Below are positions 49,950-58,197 of a stretch of 64,000 nucleotides of DNA, piece after piece. Location: the NCBI RefSeq assembly GCF_013410355.1, contig NZ_JACCFI010000001.1, positions 1-64,000 on the forward strand, read 5' to 3'. Within the stretch, counting starts at the first letter, position 1. Every line of letters begins with the position of its first letter. Source of the stretch: Agromyces hippuratus (GTDB lineage Bacteria; Actinomycetota; Actinomycetes; Actinomycetales; Microbacteriaceae). The notes beneath the pieces were generated by a model. It ran no database searches, had not been told where the DNA came from, and saw only the letters and a list, made by a program, of their open reading frames with translations. The position numbers were made by a program, and so were the translations under genes.

Positions 49950-50498
49950 GTGCACCGCACCAGCACCCGCGTGATCCTGAGCTGCGCCGCCATCGGCGTG
50001 GGCGGCGGCCTGTTCGCCGCCGGGGCGGGCTACGCCGCCGGACTCATCGCCGGCATCGCCCCGATGCTCTACGGCATCACGATCGGCTCGCACTTCCTGC
50101 CGAGCGCCGTGGCGCTCGCGCTGCTGAAGCGCCCTGGCGTCGGCATCCTCACCGGATTCATCGCCGGCCTCGTCGGTGCGGCTTTCGCGCCGCACTGGAT
50201 CCTGCGGTTCCTCGGCACCGGCCTGCTGGTCGGGGCGCTCCTCGAACTGCCGTTCTTCCTCACGCGCTACAAGAACTGGTCGGCGTGGCTGTACTACGTC
50301 GCCGCGGGGGCATCGGGCCTGGTCCTCGCCGCGGGCACCTTCATCGCCCTCGGCCCCGAGCACTACGCGCCCTGGTTCTGGGCGCTCTACCTCGCGATGT
50401 TCGCGCTGAGCCCCATCGCCTTCACCTGGCTCGGACGGGTGATCGCCGCGTCGCTCGCCCGTGCGGGCGTCGCGCGCACGCTGACGACGGGGCGCTGA
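49950..50498 (+). CDS. ECF-type substrate-binding membrane component, YkoE-like
   Basis: 182 residues from a GTG five bases after AAGGAG. About six hydrophobic helices are visible (VILSCAAIGVGGGLFAAGAGYAA ... GITIGSHFLPSAVALALL ... WLYYVAAGASGLVLAAGTFIAL). The pattern resembles the S component YkoE, which with ECF ATPases and a T subunit takes up hydroxymethylpyrimidine or thiamine. No ATPase, T subunit or TPP riboswitch lies beside it, so it may share a general ECF module. A -10 TAGATT (49898-49903) precedes it. Substrate assignment is tentative. Confidence 0.65.
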   Translation: MHRTSTRVILSCAAIGVGGGLFAAGAGYAAGLIAGIAPMLYGITIGSHFLPSAVALALLKRPGVGILTGFIAGLVGAAFAPHWILRFLGTGLLVGALLELPFFLTRYKNWSAWLYYVAAGASGLVLAAGTFIALGPEHYAPWFWALYLAMFALSPIAFTWLGRVIAASLARAGVARTLTTGR

Positions 50499-50525
50499 GC
50501 GCCGGCAGACGAAACGAAGAGAAGA

Positions 50526-50561
50526 GAAGAGAGCGGATGCCTCGGGGCATCCGCTCTCTTC
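50526..50561. terminator. Terminator between the YkoE-like gene and the nucleotidyltransferase gene
   Basis: 16-bp perfect stem GAAGAGAGCGGATGCC with loop TCGG and complement, placed between convergent genes. The stem holds the recurrent GCGGATGCC word, and the flank adds further purine/pyrimidine pairing. Confidence 0.88.
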
Positions 50562-50588
50562 TCCTCTTGTTCAGTGCTGTGGTGCAGG

Positions 50589-51278
50589 TCACACGAAGTG
50601 GTTCGCGCGCTCCAGGTCTTCGGCGAAGTCGATCTCGACCGCGTAGAGGTCGGAGATGTCCATCGGCTCGACGAGGATGGCGTTCTGCTCGATCGCGAGC
50701 TCGAGGCCCCGCTCGAAGTAGTCCTGATCGCCGACGCGCTGCAGGTGCGCGAGGAACGTCGCCTTGTCGCGGCTCGAGATGTAGTTGATGCCGACGGCCT
50801 CGCCGAGACCGCCCTTGACGGTCTTGGAGAGCTCCTTGATGTAGCCCTCGGCGCTCGTCGTGTACTTCACCTCTTCGTCGGACACCTTCGAGGTGTTGAC
50901 GGTGACGAAGGACTGGTCGCGCGCGATGTAGGGCAGTGCGCGGTCGAGGATGCTCGGGTCGAAGACGACGTCGCCGTTCATCCAGAGCACGCCGCCGGGC
51001 TGCGACGCCGCGAGGGCGCGCATGAGGCTCTTCGAGGTGTTCGTCTGGTCGTACTCCTCGTTGTAGACGAAGGACGCCTGTGGGAACGCCTCGATGATGT
51101 GCTCGAGCTTGTAGCCGACGACGATCGTCACGTTGGCGTTGCCGCCGAACGCGTGCTCGATGTTGTCGAACTGCTGGCGCATGATGGTGCGGCCGTCGCT
51201 GAGCTCGGTGAGGGGCTTGGGGAGGGATCGCCCGAGCCGGCTCCCCATGCCGGCCGCGAGAATCACGATCTGGGTCAC
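50589..51278 (-). CDS. NTP-transferase (LicC/IPCT-like cytidylyltransferase)
   Basis: 229 residues from a GTG with AAGGAGAT upstream; the longer frame has no site. The nucleotidyltransferase P-loop VILAAGMGSRLGRSLPKPLTEL opens the protein, and GGVLWMNGDVVFDP near residue 95 is the metal-binding strand. This subgroup includes phosphocholine/inositol-phosphate cytidylyltransferases that make CDP-alcohols. Such a CDP product would feed the CDP-alcohol phosphotransferase at 32521-33333. The link is inference, since sugar-1-phosphate transferases look similar. Confidence 0.82.
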   Translation of the reverse strand: MTQIVILAAGMGSRLGRSLPKPLTELSDGRTIMRQQFDNIEHAFGGNANVTIVVGYKLEHIIEAFPQASFVYNEEYDQTNTSKSLMRALAASQPGGVLWMNGDVVFDPSILDRALPYIARDQSFVTVNTSKVSDEEVKYTTSAEGYIKELSKTVKGGLGEAVGINYISSRDKATFLAHLQRVGDQDYFERGLELAIEQNAILVEPMDISDLYAVEIDFAEDLERANHFV

Positions 51279-51317
51279 TGCATCTCCTTCGGTGGGTCGG
51301 ATGCCCCGGGCGCCCGC

Positions 51318-51349
51318 CCTCGTCGCCGAGGACTCCTCGTCGCCGAGGA
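51318..51349 (+). repeat. Direct repeat in the nucleotidyltransferase leader region
   Basis: Two copies of CCTCGTCGCCGAGGA (51318-51332 and 51335-51349), two bases apart. Each contains the near-palindrome CCTCGTCGCCGAGG and could bind a protein or fold. They lie in the 274-base region between divergent genes; the only other signal there is the leaderless -10 of the tailed ABC gene. Confidence 0.5.
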
Positions 51350-51552
51350 TTGGCCCGGATTTCATCCGGAAGTTCACATATGGACACGCCGTTATGCCGT
51401 AAATCAGGATAACGGGGGCGCCAGCCACCCACCATCCGGGGGACAAGGTCGTAGTGGGATCGTGATACGACGCTCAGCCGATACCCAGTCTCCCTCTGGA
51501 TTCGCCGTGCGACAAGGCTCGTAACGGCGGCGCTGGTTGATAGGTTGTCTGG

Positions 51553-53346
51553 GTGACTTCCGTTTCGCGCTCAGAACACGACGACGAAACTGCCGAAGGC
51601 ACCGGCGCGGGGGCGACCGACACGACGGAGTCCCAGCCGGCGCAATCGGCGGCGACGGCGAAGCGCCCCGCGCGCACGACCGCTCCGAAGACGACGGCTG
51701 CGGCGGCGAAGACGACGGCCGCGAAGTCGCCTGCTGCGAAGACGGCCGCCGCGAAGCCGCCTGCTGCGAAGACCACGGCGGCGAAGTCCACGGCCGCGAA
51801 GTCGACGGCTGCGAAGACGGCGACGGCGAAGACGGCTGCCGCGAAGACGGCCGCCGCGAAGACGACGGCTGCGAAGACGGCCGCCGCGAAGAAGCAGGCG
51901 GCCGCTGCCGCCGAGTCCGCAGAGGGCGCGCCGACCGAGAGCCGGCCGGCCTCCAAGCGCACCGCGGCATCGCGCACCGCTTCGGCCAAGGCCGCCGTGA
52001 GTCGCGGTGAGGCGGCGAAGACCACGAGAACCCCGCGCGCGTCAGCTGCCGAGACCACGGCGGGCGGCGCGAGCCGTCGAACCGAGTCGGTCGCCACGGC
52101 GGCGTCGCGGCGTCGATCGCAGCAGGTCGCCGCGGCACTCACCACCGAGACCACCGCGGCCGAGCGGCCGACGCGCAAGGCTCCCGACACCGCCGCCGCG
52201 ACGGTGTCCGAGCCGCCGGTGGTGCCAGAGACCCCCGCGGTCCGGTCCGAGATCGACGAGGAGACCGTCGAGCGCGCGCCGAGGCGCCCCGCCGCAACCG
52301 CCGCGGCAGTTGCGAGAGCCGCTGCCGCTGCCGCTGCTGCCGAGGCATCCGTCGCTGCTGCATCCGCCGCTGAGGTGCCCGCTGCTGCCGAAGCATCCGT
52401 CGAGGCAGCGCCGCCCGTCGAGGCAGCGCCGCCCGTCGAGGCAGCGCCGCCCGTCGAGGAGACGAGCGGCACCGCGACATCCGGCAGTGCTGCCCAGGCC
52501 GTCGCCGTGATCCAGCCCGTCAAGAAGCCCGCTGCGCGCAAGAAGCGCTCGCTGCGCCCGGCCCGCACCGCACCGCCGGCGAACGCGCCGAAGGTGCTCG
52601 CGATCGAGGGGCTCGTCAAGAAGTTCGGCGAGAACACCGCCGTCGACGGCATCAGCCTCGACGTGCGCGCCGGCTCGTTCTTCGGCATCGTCGGTCCGAA
52701 CGGCGCCGGCAAGACGACGACCCTCTCCATGGTCACCGGCCTCCTCCGCCCCGACGCGGGCACCGTGCGAATCCACGACATCGACGCCTGGGCGCAGCCG
52801 CAGGCGGCCAAGCGCGCCACCGGCGTGCTGCCCGACCGGCTGCGGCTCTTCGACCGGTTGACCGGCGCGCAGCTCCTCTACTACTCGGGTGAACTCCGCG
52901 GCCTCGACAGTCGCACCGTGCGCGAGCGCAGCGCCGACCTCATCGCGGCATTCGGCCTCGACGACGCCGTCGACCGGCTCGTCGCCGACTACTCAGCGGG
53001 CATGACGAAGAAGATCGCGCTCGCGTGCGCCATGATCCACTCGCCGCGCCTCCTCGTGCTCGACGAGCCGTTCGAGTCCGTCGACCCCGTCTCCGCCGCG
53101 AACCTCACCGAGATCCTCGAGCGCTACGTCGCGGGTGGCGGCACGGTCGTGCTCTCGAGCCACGGCATGGATCTCATCGAGCGCGTCTGCGACTCGGCGG
53201 CGATCGTGGTGGCCGGGCGCGTGCTCGCGGCGGGCACGCTCGACGAAGTACGTGCCGGGCAGACTCTCGAAGACCGATTCGTCGAGCTCGCCGGCGGACG
53301 CAAGGCTGCGGAAGGCATGGAATGGTTGCACAGTTTCTCCGACTGA
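51553..53346 (+). CDS. ABC ATPase fused to a long histone-H1-like Ala/Lys tail
   Basis: 597 residues; the GTG lies six bases after TAGGTT (51541-51546), giving a leaderless start. Residues 1-346 are low-complexity. The core (about 50-116) is an AAKT/AAKS array like histone H1 or Hc1 tails, followed by Ala/Arg/Thr and Ala/Pro-rich segments with three VEAAPP repeats. Residues 347-597 are an ABC ATPase: Walker A GPNGAGKT (about 381), signature YSAGMTKK (about 479), Walker B LLVLDEP (about 500). The permease overlaps its end. This looks like an ABC-2-type system whose ATPase can also bind DNA, RNA or another polyanion. The tail's function is unknown. Confidence 0.88.
   Translation: MTSVSRSEHDDETAEGTGAGATDTTESQPAQSAATAKRPARTTAPKTTAAAAKTTAAKSPAAKTAAAKPPAAKTTAAKSTAAKSTAAKTATAKTAAAKTAAAKTTAAKTAAAKKQAAAAAESAEGAPTESRPASKRTAASRTASAKAAVSRGEAAKTTRTPRASAAETTAGGASRRTESVATAASRRRSQQVAAALTTETTAAERPTRKAPDTAAATVSEPPVVPETPAVRSEIDEETVERAPRRPAATAAAVARAAAAAAAAEASVAAASAAEVPAAAEASVEAAPPVEAAPPVEAAPPVEETSGTATSGSAAQAVAVIQPVKKPAARKKRSLRPARTAPPANAPKVLAIEGLVKKFGENTAVDGISLDVRAGSFFGIVGPNGAGKTTTLSMVTGLLRPDAGTVRIHDIDAWAQPQAAKRATGVLPDRLRLFDRLTGAQLLYYSGELRGLDSRTVRERSADLIAAFGLDDAVDRLVADYSAGMTKKIALACAMIHSPRLLVLDEPFESVDPVSAANLTEILERYVAGGGTVVLSSHGMDLIERVCDSAAIVVAGRVLAAGTLDEVRAGQTLEDRFVELAGGRKAAEGMEWLHSFSD
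51691..51900 (+). repeat. Ala/Lys coding repeat of the tailed ABC ATPase
   Basis: Degenerate 12- to 15-base units (GCGAAGACGGCC / GCGAAGACGACG) encoding AAKT and AAKS. They are near-identical at the DNA level, so length changes by slippage are likely. A further 18-base unit (GTCGAGGCAGCGCCGCCC) occurs three times near 52402-52455. Confidence 0.85.
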
Positions 53347-54896
53347 AACTGCGACTGCTCGGCAACATCTTCCGGCGCAGCACCTGGCAGGTCGTCGGCA
53401 TCGTCATCGGACTGATCTACGGGCTCGGGCTGGCGGCACTGCTGTTCGCCGGGCTCGTCGGGTTGCGCTTCAGCGATGATGTCGAGATCATCCGCAGCGC
53501 ATTCGTCGTCGCGGGGTCGCTCACCGTGCTCGGATTCATCGTGGTTCCGCTGATCTTCGGCGTCGACGACACCATGGACCCGCGGCGCTTCGCGCTCTTC
53601 GGGCTGCCCGATCGAACCCTCGCGATCGGGCTCGCCGTCGCCGCCGTCATCGGCGTCCCCGCCCTCGTGCTCGCCCTCGTGCTGCTCGGCACCGTCGTCA
53701 CCTGGTCGCGCGGCGTCGGCGAGACGCTGCTGGCAGTGATCACCGCGACGATCGCCTTCGCCACCTGCCTCCTGCTGGCCCGCGTCTCGACCGGCATCGC
53801 CTCCTTGCTGCTCGCCACCAGACGGGCGCGCGAGCTCAGCGGCGTGCTCGGCCTGCTCCTGATCGTGATGGCGTCGCCGATCATCGTCCTGCTCGTCTCG
53901 GTCGACTGGGAGAGCTCGGGCGTCTCGGTCATGGAGTCGATCGCCGCAGTGCTCTCGTGGACCCCGTTCGGCGCGGTCTTCGCGGTGCCCGGTGACGCCG
54001 CAGCCGGGCAGTGGGGCGCCGCGATCGTGAAGCTGCTGATCGCCGCCGCGACGCTCGCGCTCATCTGGTTCGGCTGGCAGGCCCTCGTGGCCAAGATGCT
54101 CGTGACCCCCGGCCGCGAGGCCTCTGCCAAGAGCTACCGCGGACTCGGCTGGTTCGACCGGCTGCCGCGGGGCGCCGCAGGAGCCGTCGCCGCGCGCAGC
54201 TTCACCTACTGGTTCCGCGACGCCCGCTACTGGGTCTCGCTCATCATGGTGCCGATCGTGCCGATCATCGTCATGGTGCCGCTCAGTCTCGCCGGCGTGC
54301 CGACCGAGTACCTCTGGCTCATCCCGGTGCCGCTCATGTGCCTGTTCCTCGGCTGGAGCCTGCACAACGACACCGCCTACGACTCCACGGCCATCTGGCT
54401 GCACGTCGTCTCCGGCGTGCGCGGGGTCTCCGATCGCCTCGGCCGCCTCGTGCCCGTGCTGATCGCGGGAGTGCTCGTCATCGGCCTCGGCAGCGCGGTC
54501 ACGGTGTTCGTGCTGAACGACTGGCGACTGGTGCCGTCCCTCCTCGGGGTCAGCACGGCACTCCTCCTCGGCGGACTCGGCGTCGGGTCGATCACCTCTG
54601 CCCGGTTCCCCTACCCGGCCGTCAAACCCGGCGACAGCCCGTTCCAGCAGCCTCAGGCGACCGGAACGATCACGGCGCTCGTGCAGTCGATCACGATGCT
54701 CGGTTCGCTGCTCGTCGCGCTTCCCGCCGTGGCCTTCGCGGCGGCCGGCATCTTCGTCGATCCGGCGTGGCACGCGGCATCCTTCGCCTCGGGGGTCGCC
54801 CTCGGCATCGCCGTGCTCGCGCTCGGTGTGATGGCGGGCGGCAGGGTGTTCGACCGCCGCGGCCCCGAGATCATCGGTGCCGCGATCCGCGCGTAG
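53322..54896 (+). CDS. Large membrane permease partner of the tailed ABC ATPase
   Basis: 524 residues. The ATG at 53322 lies 25 bases inside the end of the ATPase gene in another frame, implying coupled translation. About 12-14 hydrophobic helices are visible, beginning QVVGIVIGLIYGLGLAALLFAG. The size and pattern fit ABC-2-like exporters in which two half-permeases are fused. There are no catalytic motifs. The substrate is unknown; peptides, lipids or antibiotics are possible. Its end lies 11 bases from DUF3039. Confidence 0.85.
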   Translation: MVAQFLRLKLRLLGNIFRRSTWQVVGIVIGLIYGLGLAALLFAGLVGLRFSDDVEIIRSAFVVAGSLTVLGFIVVPLIFGVDDTMDPRRFALFGLPDRTLAIGLAVAAVIGVPALVLALVLLGTVVTWSRGVGETLLAVITATIAFATCLLLARVSTGIASLLLATRRARELSGVLGLLLIVMASPIIVLLVSVDWESSGVSVMESIAAVLSWTPFGAVFAVPGDAAAGQWGAAIVKLLIAAATLALIWFGWQALVAKMLVTPGREASAKSYRGLGWFDRLPRGAAGAVAARSFTYWFRDARYWVSLIMVPIVPIIVMVPLSLAGVPTEYLWLIPVPLMCLFLGWSLHNDTAYDSTAIWLHVVSGVRGVSDRLGRLVPVLIAGVLVIGLGSAVTVFVLNDWRLVPSLLGVSTALLLGGLGVGSITSARFPYPAVKPGDSPFQQPQATGTITALVQSITMLGSLLVALPAVAFAAAGIFVDPAWHAASFASGVALGIAVLALGVMAGGRVFDRRGPEIIGAAIRA

Positions 54897-54906
54897 AATC
54901 GAACGC

Positions 54907-55194
54907 ATGATCTCCTCCGTGCGCGCGAGCATCGCCGACCCCGGTACCCCCGGCGGCGGTACCGACGTTCTCGACCGCGAGCTCGAGAAGCTCCTGAACG
55001 AAGAGGCCATCGAGCCCGGCGATCACGAGCGCTTCTCGCACTACGTGCAGAAAGACAAGATCCTGCAGTCGGCGCTCACCGGCAAGCCCGTGAAGGCGCT
55101 GTGCGGCAAGAAGTGGACCCCGGGGCGCGACCCCGAGAAGTTCCCCGTCTGCCCGACCTGCAAGGCGATCTACGAGAAGATGAAGGCGGAGTAG
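54907..55194 (+). CDS. DUF3039 family protein
   Basis: 95 residues from an ATG seven bases after TAGAAT, hence leaderless. The family core DHERFSHYVQKDKILQSALTGKPVKALCGKKWTPGRDPEKFPVCPTCKAIYEKM is present. It contains a Cys...CxxC cluster (CGKKW; CPTC) and a His that probably bind a metal. DUF3039 is widely conserved in Actinobacteria and functionally uncharacterised. It is convergent with pncB eight bases later. Confidence 0.88.
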   Translation: MISSVRASIADPGTPGGGTDVLDRELEKLLNEEAIEPGDHERFSHYVQKDKILQSALTGKPVKALCGKKWTPGRDPEKFPVCPTCKAIYEKMKAE

Positions 55195-55201
55195 CCGCAG
55201 C

Positions 55202-56521
55202 TCAGCGGTACGTCGTCGGGATCACCGGTTCGCCGCGGCCCAGCCGGAACGCCTCGACCGGCAGCTCCTGCATGACCGCGGAGCGGTGGCCTCGTGCGGC
55301 CTCGGTGCCGGCCTTGCCGAGGAACGCCGGGTCGGCTTCGCCATCGGTCATCAGCTGCACCATCAGCGGACGCAACCGGCTGTCGGCCTCGTACTCGGCC
55401 TCGCCGTCGGGGCCGTCTCCGACGAAGACGAGCTCTTCGCGAGCCGTGAGGGTCGAATCGAGGCGTCGTGCGGCGTTCTTGCGGCCGCCGACGCTCGCCT
55501 TCTGCGTCGACGCCTTCGCGACCGACACCCAGTCTCCGGTGTCGTCGCGGCGTGCCACGAGCTTGAACACCATTCCGGCGGCCGGGAAGCCCGAGCCCGT
55601 GACGACGGCGGTGCCGACGCCGTACGCGTCGACCGGCGCCCCCGAGAGGCCGGCGATCGTGAACTCGTCGAGGTCGCTCGTGACGGTGATGCGCGTGTCG
55701 ACGGCGCCGAGGGCGTCGAGCTGCTCGCGCACGGCGGCGACGACGGTCGGCAGATCGCCCGAGTCGATGCGCACGGCGCCGAGCTCGGGGCCGGCTACCT
55801 TCACGGCGAGCTCGACGCCCTTCGTGATGTCGTAGGTGTCGACGAGCAGGGTGGTCTTCGGCCCGAACGCCTCGACCTGGGCGCGGAACGCCCCCTCTTC
55901 GGTGTCGTGCAGCAGGGTGAAGGCGTGCGCGGCCGTGCCCATGGTCGGGATGCCCCAGGTGCGCCCGGCCTCGAGGTTCGAGGTGGCGTCGAAGCCCGCG
56001 ATGTACGCGGCTCGGGCCGCGGCGACGGCCGCACGCTCGCTGGTGCGCCGCGAGCCCATCTCGGCGATCGGGCGGCCGAGGGCGACGGAGACCATGCGGG
56101 CGGCGGCGCTCGCGACCGAGGAGTCGTAGTTGAGGGTCGAGAGCACCACGGTCTCGAGCATGACGGCCTCGGCGAAGGTCGCCTGGATCGTCAGCAGGGG
56201 AGAGCCCGGGAAGTACGCCTCGCCCTCGCGGTAGCCCCAGATATCGCCCGTGAACCGGTAGTCGGCGAGCCAGTCGAGGGTCGCGGGTCGCACGACCTCG
56301 TGCTCGCGCAGCCACTCGAGCTCGGCCTCGTCGAAGCGGAAGCGCTGGATCAGCTCGAGCAGGCGGCCCGTGCCCGCGACGATGCCGTACCGCCGCCCGT
56401 CGGGCAGGCGCCTCGCGAAGGCCTCGAACAGGCTCTCGCGATGAGCGGTGCCGTCGAGCAACGCGGCATCGACCATCGTCAGTTCGTATCGGTCGGTGAA
56501 GAGCGCTGCTGAGCCGGTCAC
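55202..56521 (-). CDS. pncB: Nicotinate phosphoribosyltransferase
   Basis: 439 residues. Two in-frame GTG codons occur (56527 and 56521). The latter is chosen because TAGGCT lies six bases before it, the common leaderless spacing here. ALFTDRYELTMVDAAL at the N terminus and the RIDSGDLPTVVAAVREQLDALG phosphate-binding region near residue 260 are diagnostic. It makes nicotinate mononucleotide from nicotinate and PRPP for NAD salvage. It is divergent from murI, whose start lies 55 bases away. Confidence 0.92.
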   Translation of the reverse strand: MTGSAALFTDRYELTMVDAALLDGTAHRESLFEAFARRLPDGRRYGIVAGTGRLLELIQRFRFDEAELEWLREHEVVRPATLDWLADYRFTGDIWGYREGEAYFPGSPLLTIQATFAEAVMLETVVLSTLNYDSSVASAAARMVSVALGRPIAEMGSRRTSERAAVAAARAAYIAGFDATSNLEAGRTWGIPTMGTAAHAFTLLHDTEEGAFRAQVEAFGPKTTLLVDTYDITKGVELAVKVAGPELGAVRIDSGDLPTVVAAVREQLDALGAVDTRITVTSDLDEFTIAGLSGAPVDAYGVGTAVVTGSGFPAAGMVFKLVARRDDTGDWVSVAKASTQKASVGGRKNAARRLDSTLTAREELVFVGDGPDGEAEYEADSRLRPLMVQLMTDGEADPAFLGKAGTEAARGHRSAVMQELPVEAFRLGRGEPVIPTTYR

Positions 56522-56576
56522 CCGCACAGCCTATCGAGGAGGGCGCGTTCAGCGGGGAGCGCTACGCTTGCATGTC

Positions 56577-57422
56577 GTGACGGATGCACCGATCGGGATC
56601 TTCGACTCCGGGGTCGGCGGGCTCACCGTCGCGCGGGCCGTGAAAGACCAACTGCCCAACGAATCGATCCTCTACATCGGCGACCTCGAGCACTCGCCCT
56701 ACGGGCCGAAGAAGATCGCCGACGTGCGCGGCTACGCCCTCGCCGTGCTCGACGATCTCGTGGCGCAGGGCGTGAAGATGCTCGTGATCGCCTGCAACAC
56801 GGCCTCCGCCGCGATGCTGCGCGATGCCCGCGAGCGCTACGACGTGCCGGTCGTCGAGGTGATCCAGCCGGCGGTGCGCCGCGCCGTCGCCGCCACGAAG
56901 ACCGGTCGGGTCGGGGTCATCGGCACGGCGGGCACGATCGGCTCGCGCGCCTACGACGACGCGTTCGCCGCCGCACCGCACCTCGAGCTCTTCTCGCAGG
57001 CGTGCCCGAGGTTCGTCGAGTTCGTCGAGGCGGGCGTGACGACCGGCGACGAGCTGCTCGCGATCACCGAGGAGTACCTCGCGCCGCTGAAGCGGGCCCG
57101 CATCGACACGCTCGTGCTCGGCTGCACGCACTACCCGTTCCTGAAGGGCGCGATCTCCTACGTCATGGGCGATGAGGTCTCGCTCGTCTCGAGCGACGTC
57201 GAGACGGCGAACGACGTCTACCGCGTGCTCGTCGGCACCGGTACCGAGCGCCGCGCCGCGACCCCGCCGAGCTACCGCTACGAGGCCACGGGCCGCTCCA
57301 CGAGCGCGTTCCTCGACCTCGCCCACCGACTCATCGGCCCCGAGATCCCGAGCGTCGAGCTCGTGCAGACCGGTGCCGTCACGATCCCAGACCACGTACG
57401 GCTTCGACAGGAGAACGCATGA
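56577..57422 (+). CDS. murI: Glutamate racemase
   Basis: 281 residues from a GTG eight bases after TACGCT (56563-56568). The GIFDSGVGGLTVARAV start, the first catalytic cysteine in IACNTASAAM and the second in LGCTHYPFL are classic for MurI. It supplies D-glutamate for peptidoglycan. The next gene, rph, begins within its stop (ATGA), forming a murI-rph-rdgB operon as in other Actinobacteria. Confidence 0.96.
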   Translation: MTDAPIGIFDSGVGGLTVARAVKDQLPNESILYIGDLEHSPYGPKKIADVRGYALAVLDDLVAQGVKMLVIACNTASAAMLRDARERYDVPVVEVIQPAVRRAVAATKTGRVGVIGTAGTIGSRAYDDAFAAAPHLELFSQACPRFVEFVEAGVTTGDELLAITEEYLAPLKRARIDTLVLGCTHYPFLKGAISYVMGDEVSLVSSDVETANDVYRVLVGTGTERRAATPPSYRYEATGRSTSAFLDLAHRLIGPEIPSVELVQTGAVTIPDHVRLRQENA

Positions 57423-58192
57423 CCGAGGCATCCGAGCCCACCACCATCATCCGCGCCGACGGACGCACCGCCGACCAGCTGCGCGAGGTGACCATCGAGC
57501 GCGGCTGGAGCGAGCACGCGGAGGGCAGCGCCCTCATCTCGTTCGGCAAGACCAAGGTGCTCTGCACCGCGTCGTTCACGAACGGCGTGCCCCGCTGGAT
57601 GAACGGCAAGGGCAAGGGCTGGGTCACCGCCGAGTACTCGATGCTGCCCCGCGCCACGAACACGCGCAACGACCGCGAGGCGGTCAAGGGCCGCATCGGC
57701 GGCCGCACCCACGAGATCAGCCGTCTCATCGGCCGGAGCCTCCGCGCCGTCGTCGACATGAAGGGCCTCGGCGAGAACACGATCCAGATCGACTGCGACG
57801 TGCTGCAGGCCGACGGCGGCACCCGCACGGCCGCGATCACGGGCGCCTACGTGGCGCTCGCCGACGCGATCGAGTGGGCCCGCGACAAGAAGTTCGTCGG
57901 CCAGCGCGCCCAGCCGCTCATCGACACCGTCTCGGCCGTGTCGGTCGGCATCATCGACGGCACGCCGATGCTCGACCTCGCCTACGTCGAAGACGTGCGC
58001 GCCGAGACCGACATGAACGTCGTGGCGACCGGCCGCGGCCTCTTCGTCGAGGTGCAGGGCACCGCCGAGGGAGCGCCCTTCGACCGCCGCGAGCTCGATT
58101 CGCTGCTCGACCTCGCCCTCGCGGGCACCGCGGACCTCGCGCGCATCCAGCAGCGCGTGCTCGCCGAGGCCGTCGCCGCAGCAGGGGAGTGA
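57419..58192 (+). CDS. rph: Ribonuclease PH
   Basis: 257 residues starting in the ATGA overlap with murI. The N-terminal IRADGRTADQLREVTIERGW and the phosphate-binding arginine stretch (AEYSMLPRATNTRNDREAVKGRIGGRTHEI) are diagnostic. It trims the 3' ends of tRNA precursors by phosphorolysis and forms a hexameric ring. The operon position and length are typical. Confidence 0.97.
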   Translation: MTEASEPTTIIRADGRTADQLREVTIERGWSEHAEGSALISFGKTKVLCTASFTNGVPRWMNGKGKGWVTAEYSMLPRATNTRNDREAVKGRIGGRTHEISRLIGRSLRAVVDMKGLGENTIQIDCDVLQADGGTRTAAITGAYVALADAIEWARDKKFVGQRAQPLIDTVSAVSVGIIDGTPMLDLAYVEDVRAETDMNVVATGRGLFVEVQGTAEGAPFDRRELDSLLDLALAGTADLARIQQRVLAEAVAAAGE

Positions 58193-58197
58193 CGCCG

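Noticed and set aside
53124..55010. A 628-residue leftward open frame opposite the ABC permease
   Set aside because: It is composed of His/Arg/Asp-rich low-complexity sequence without domains, and the permease is clearly real.
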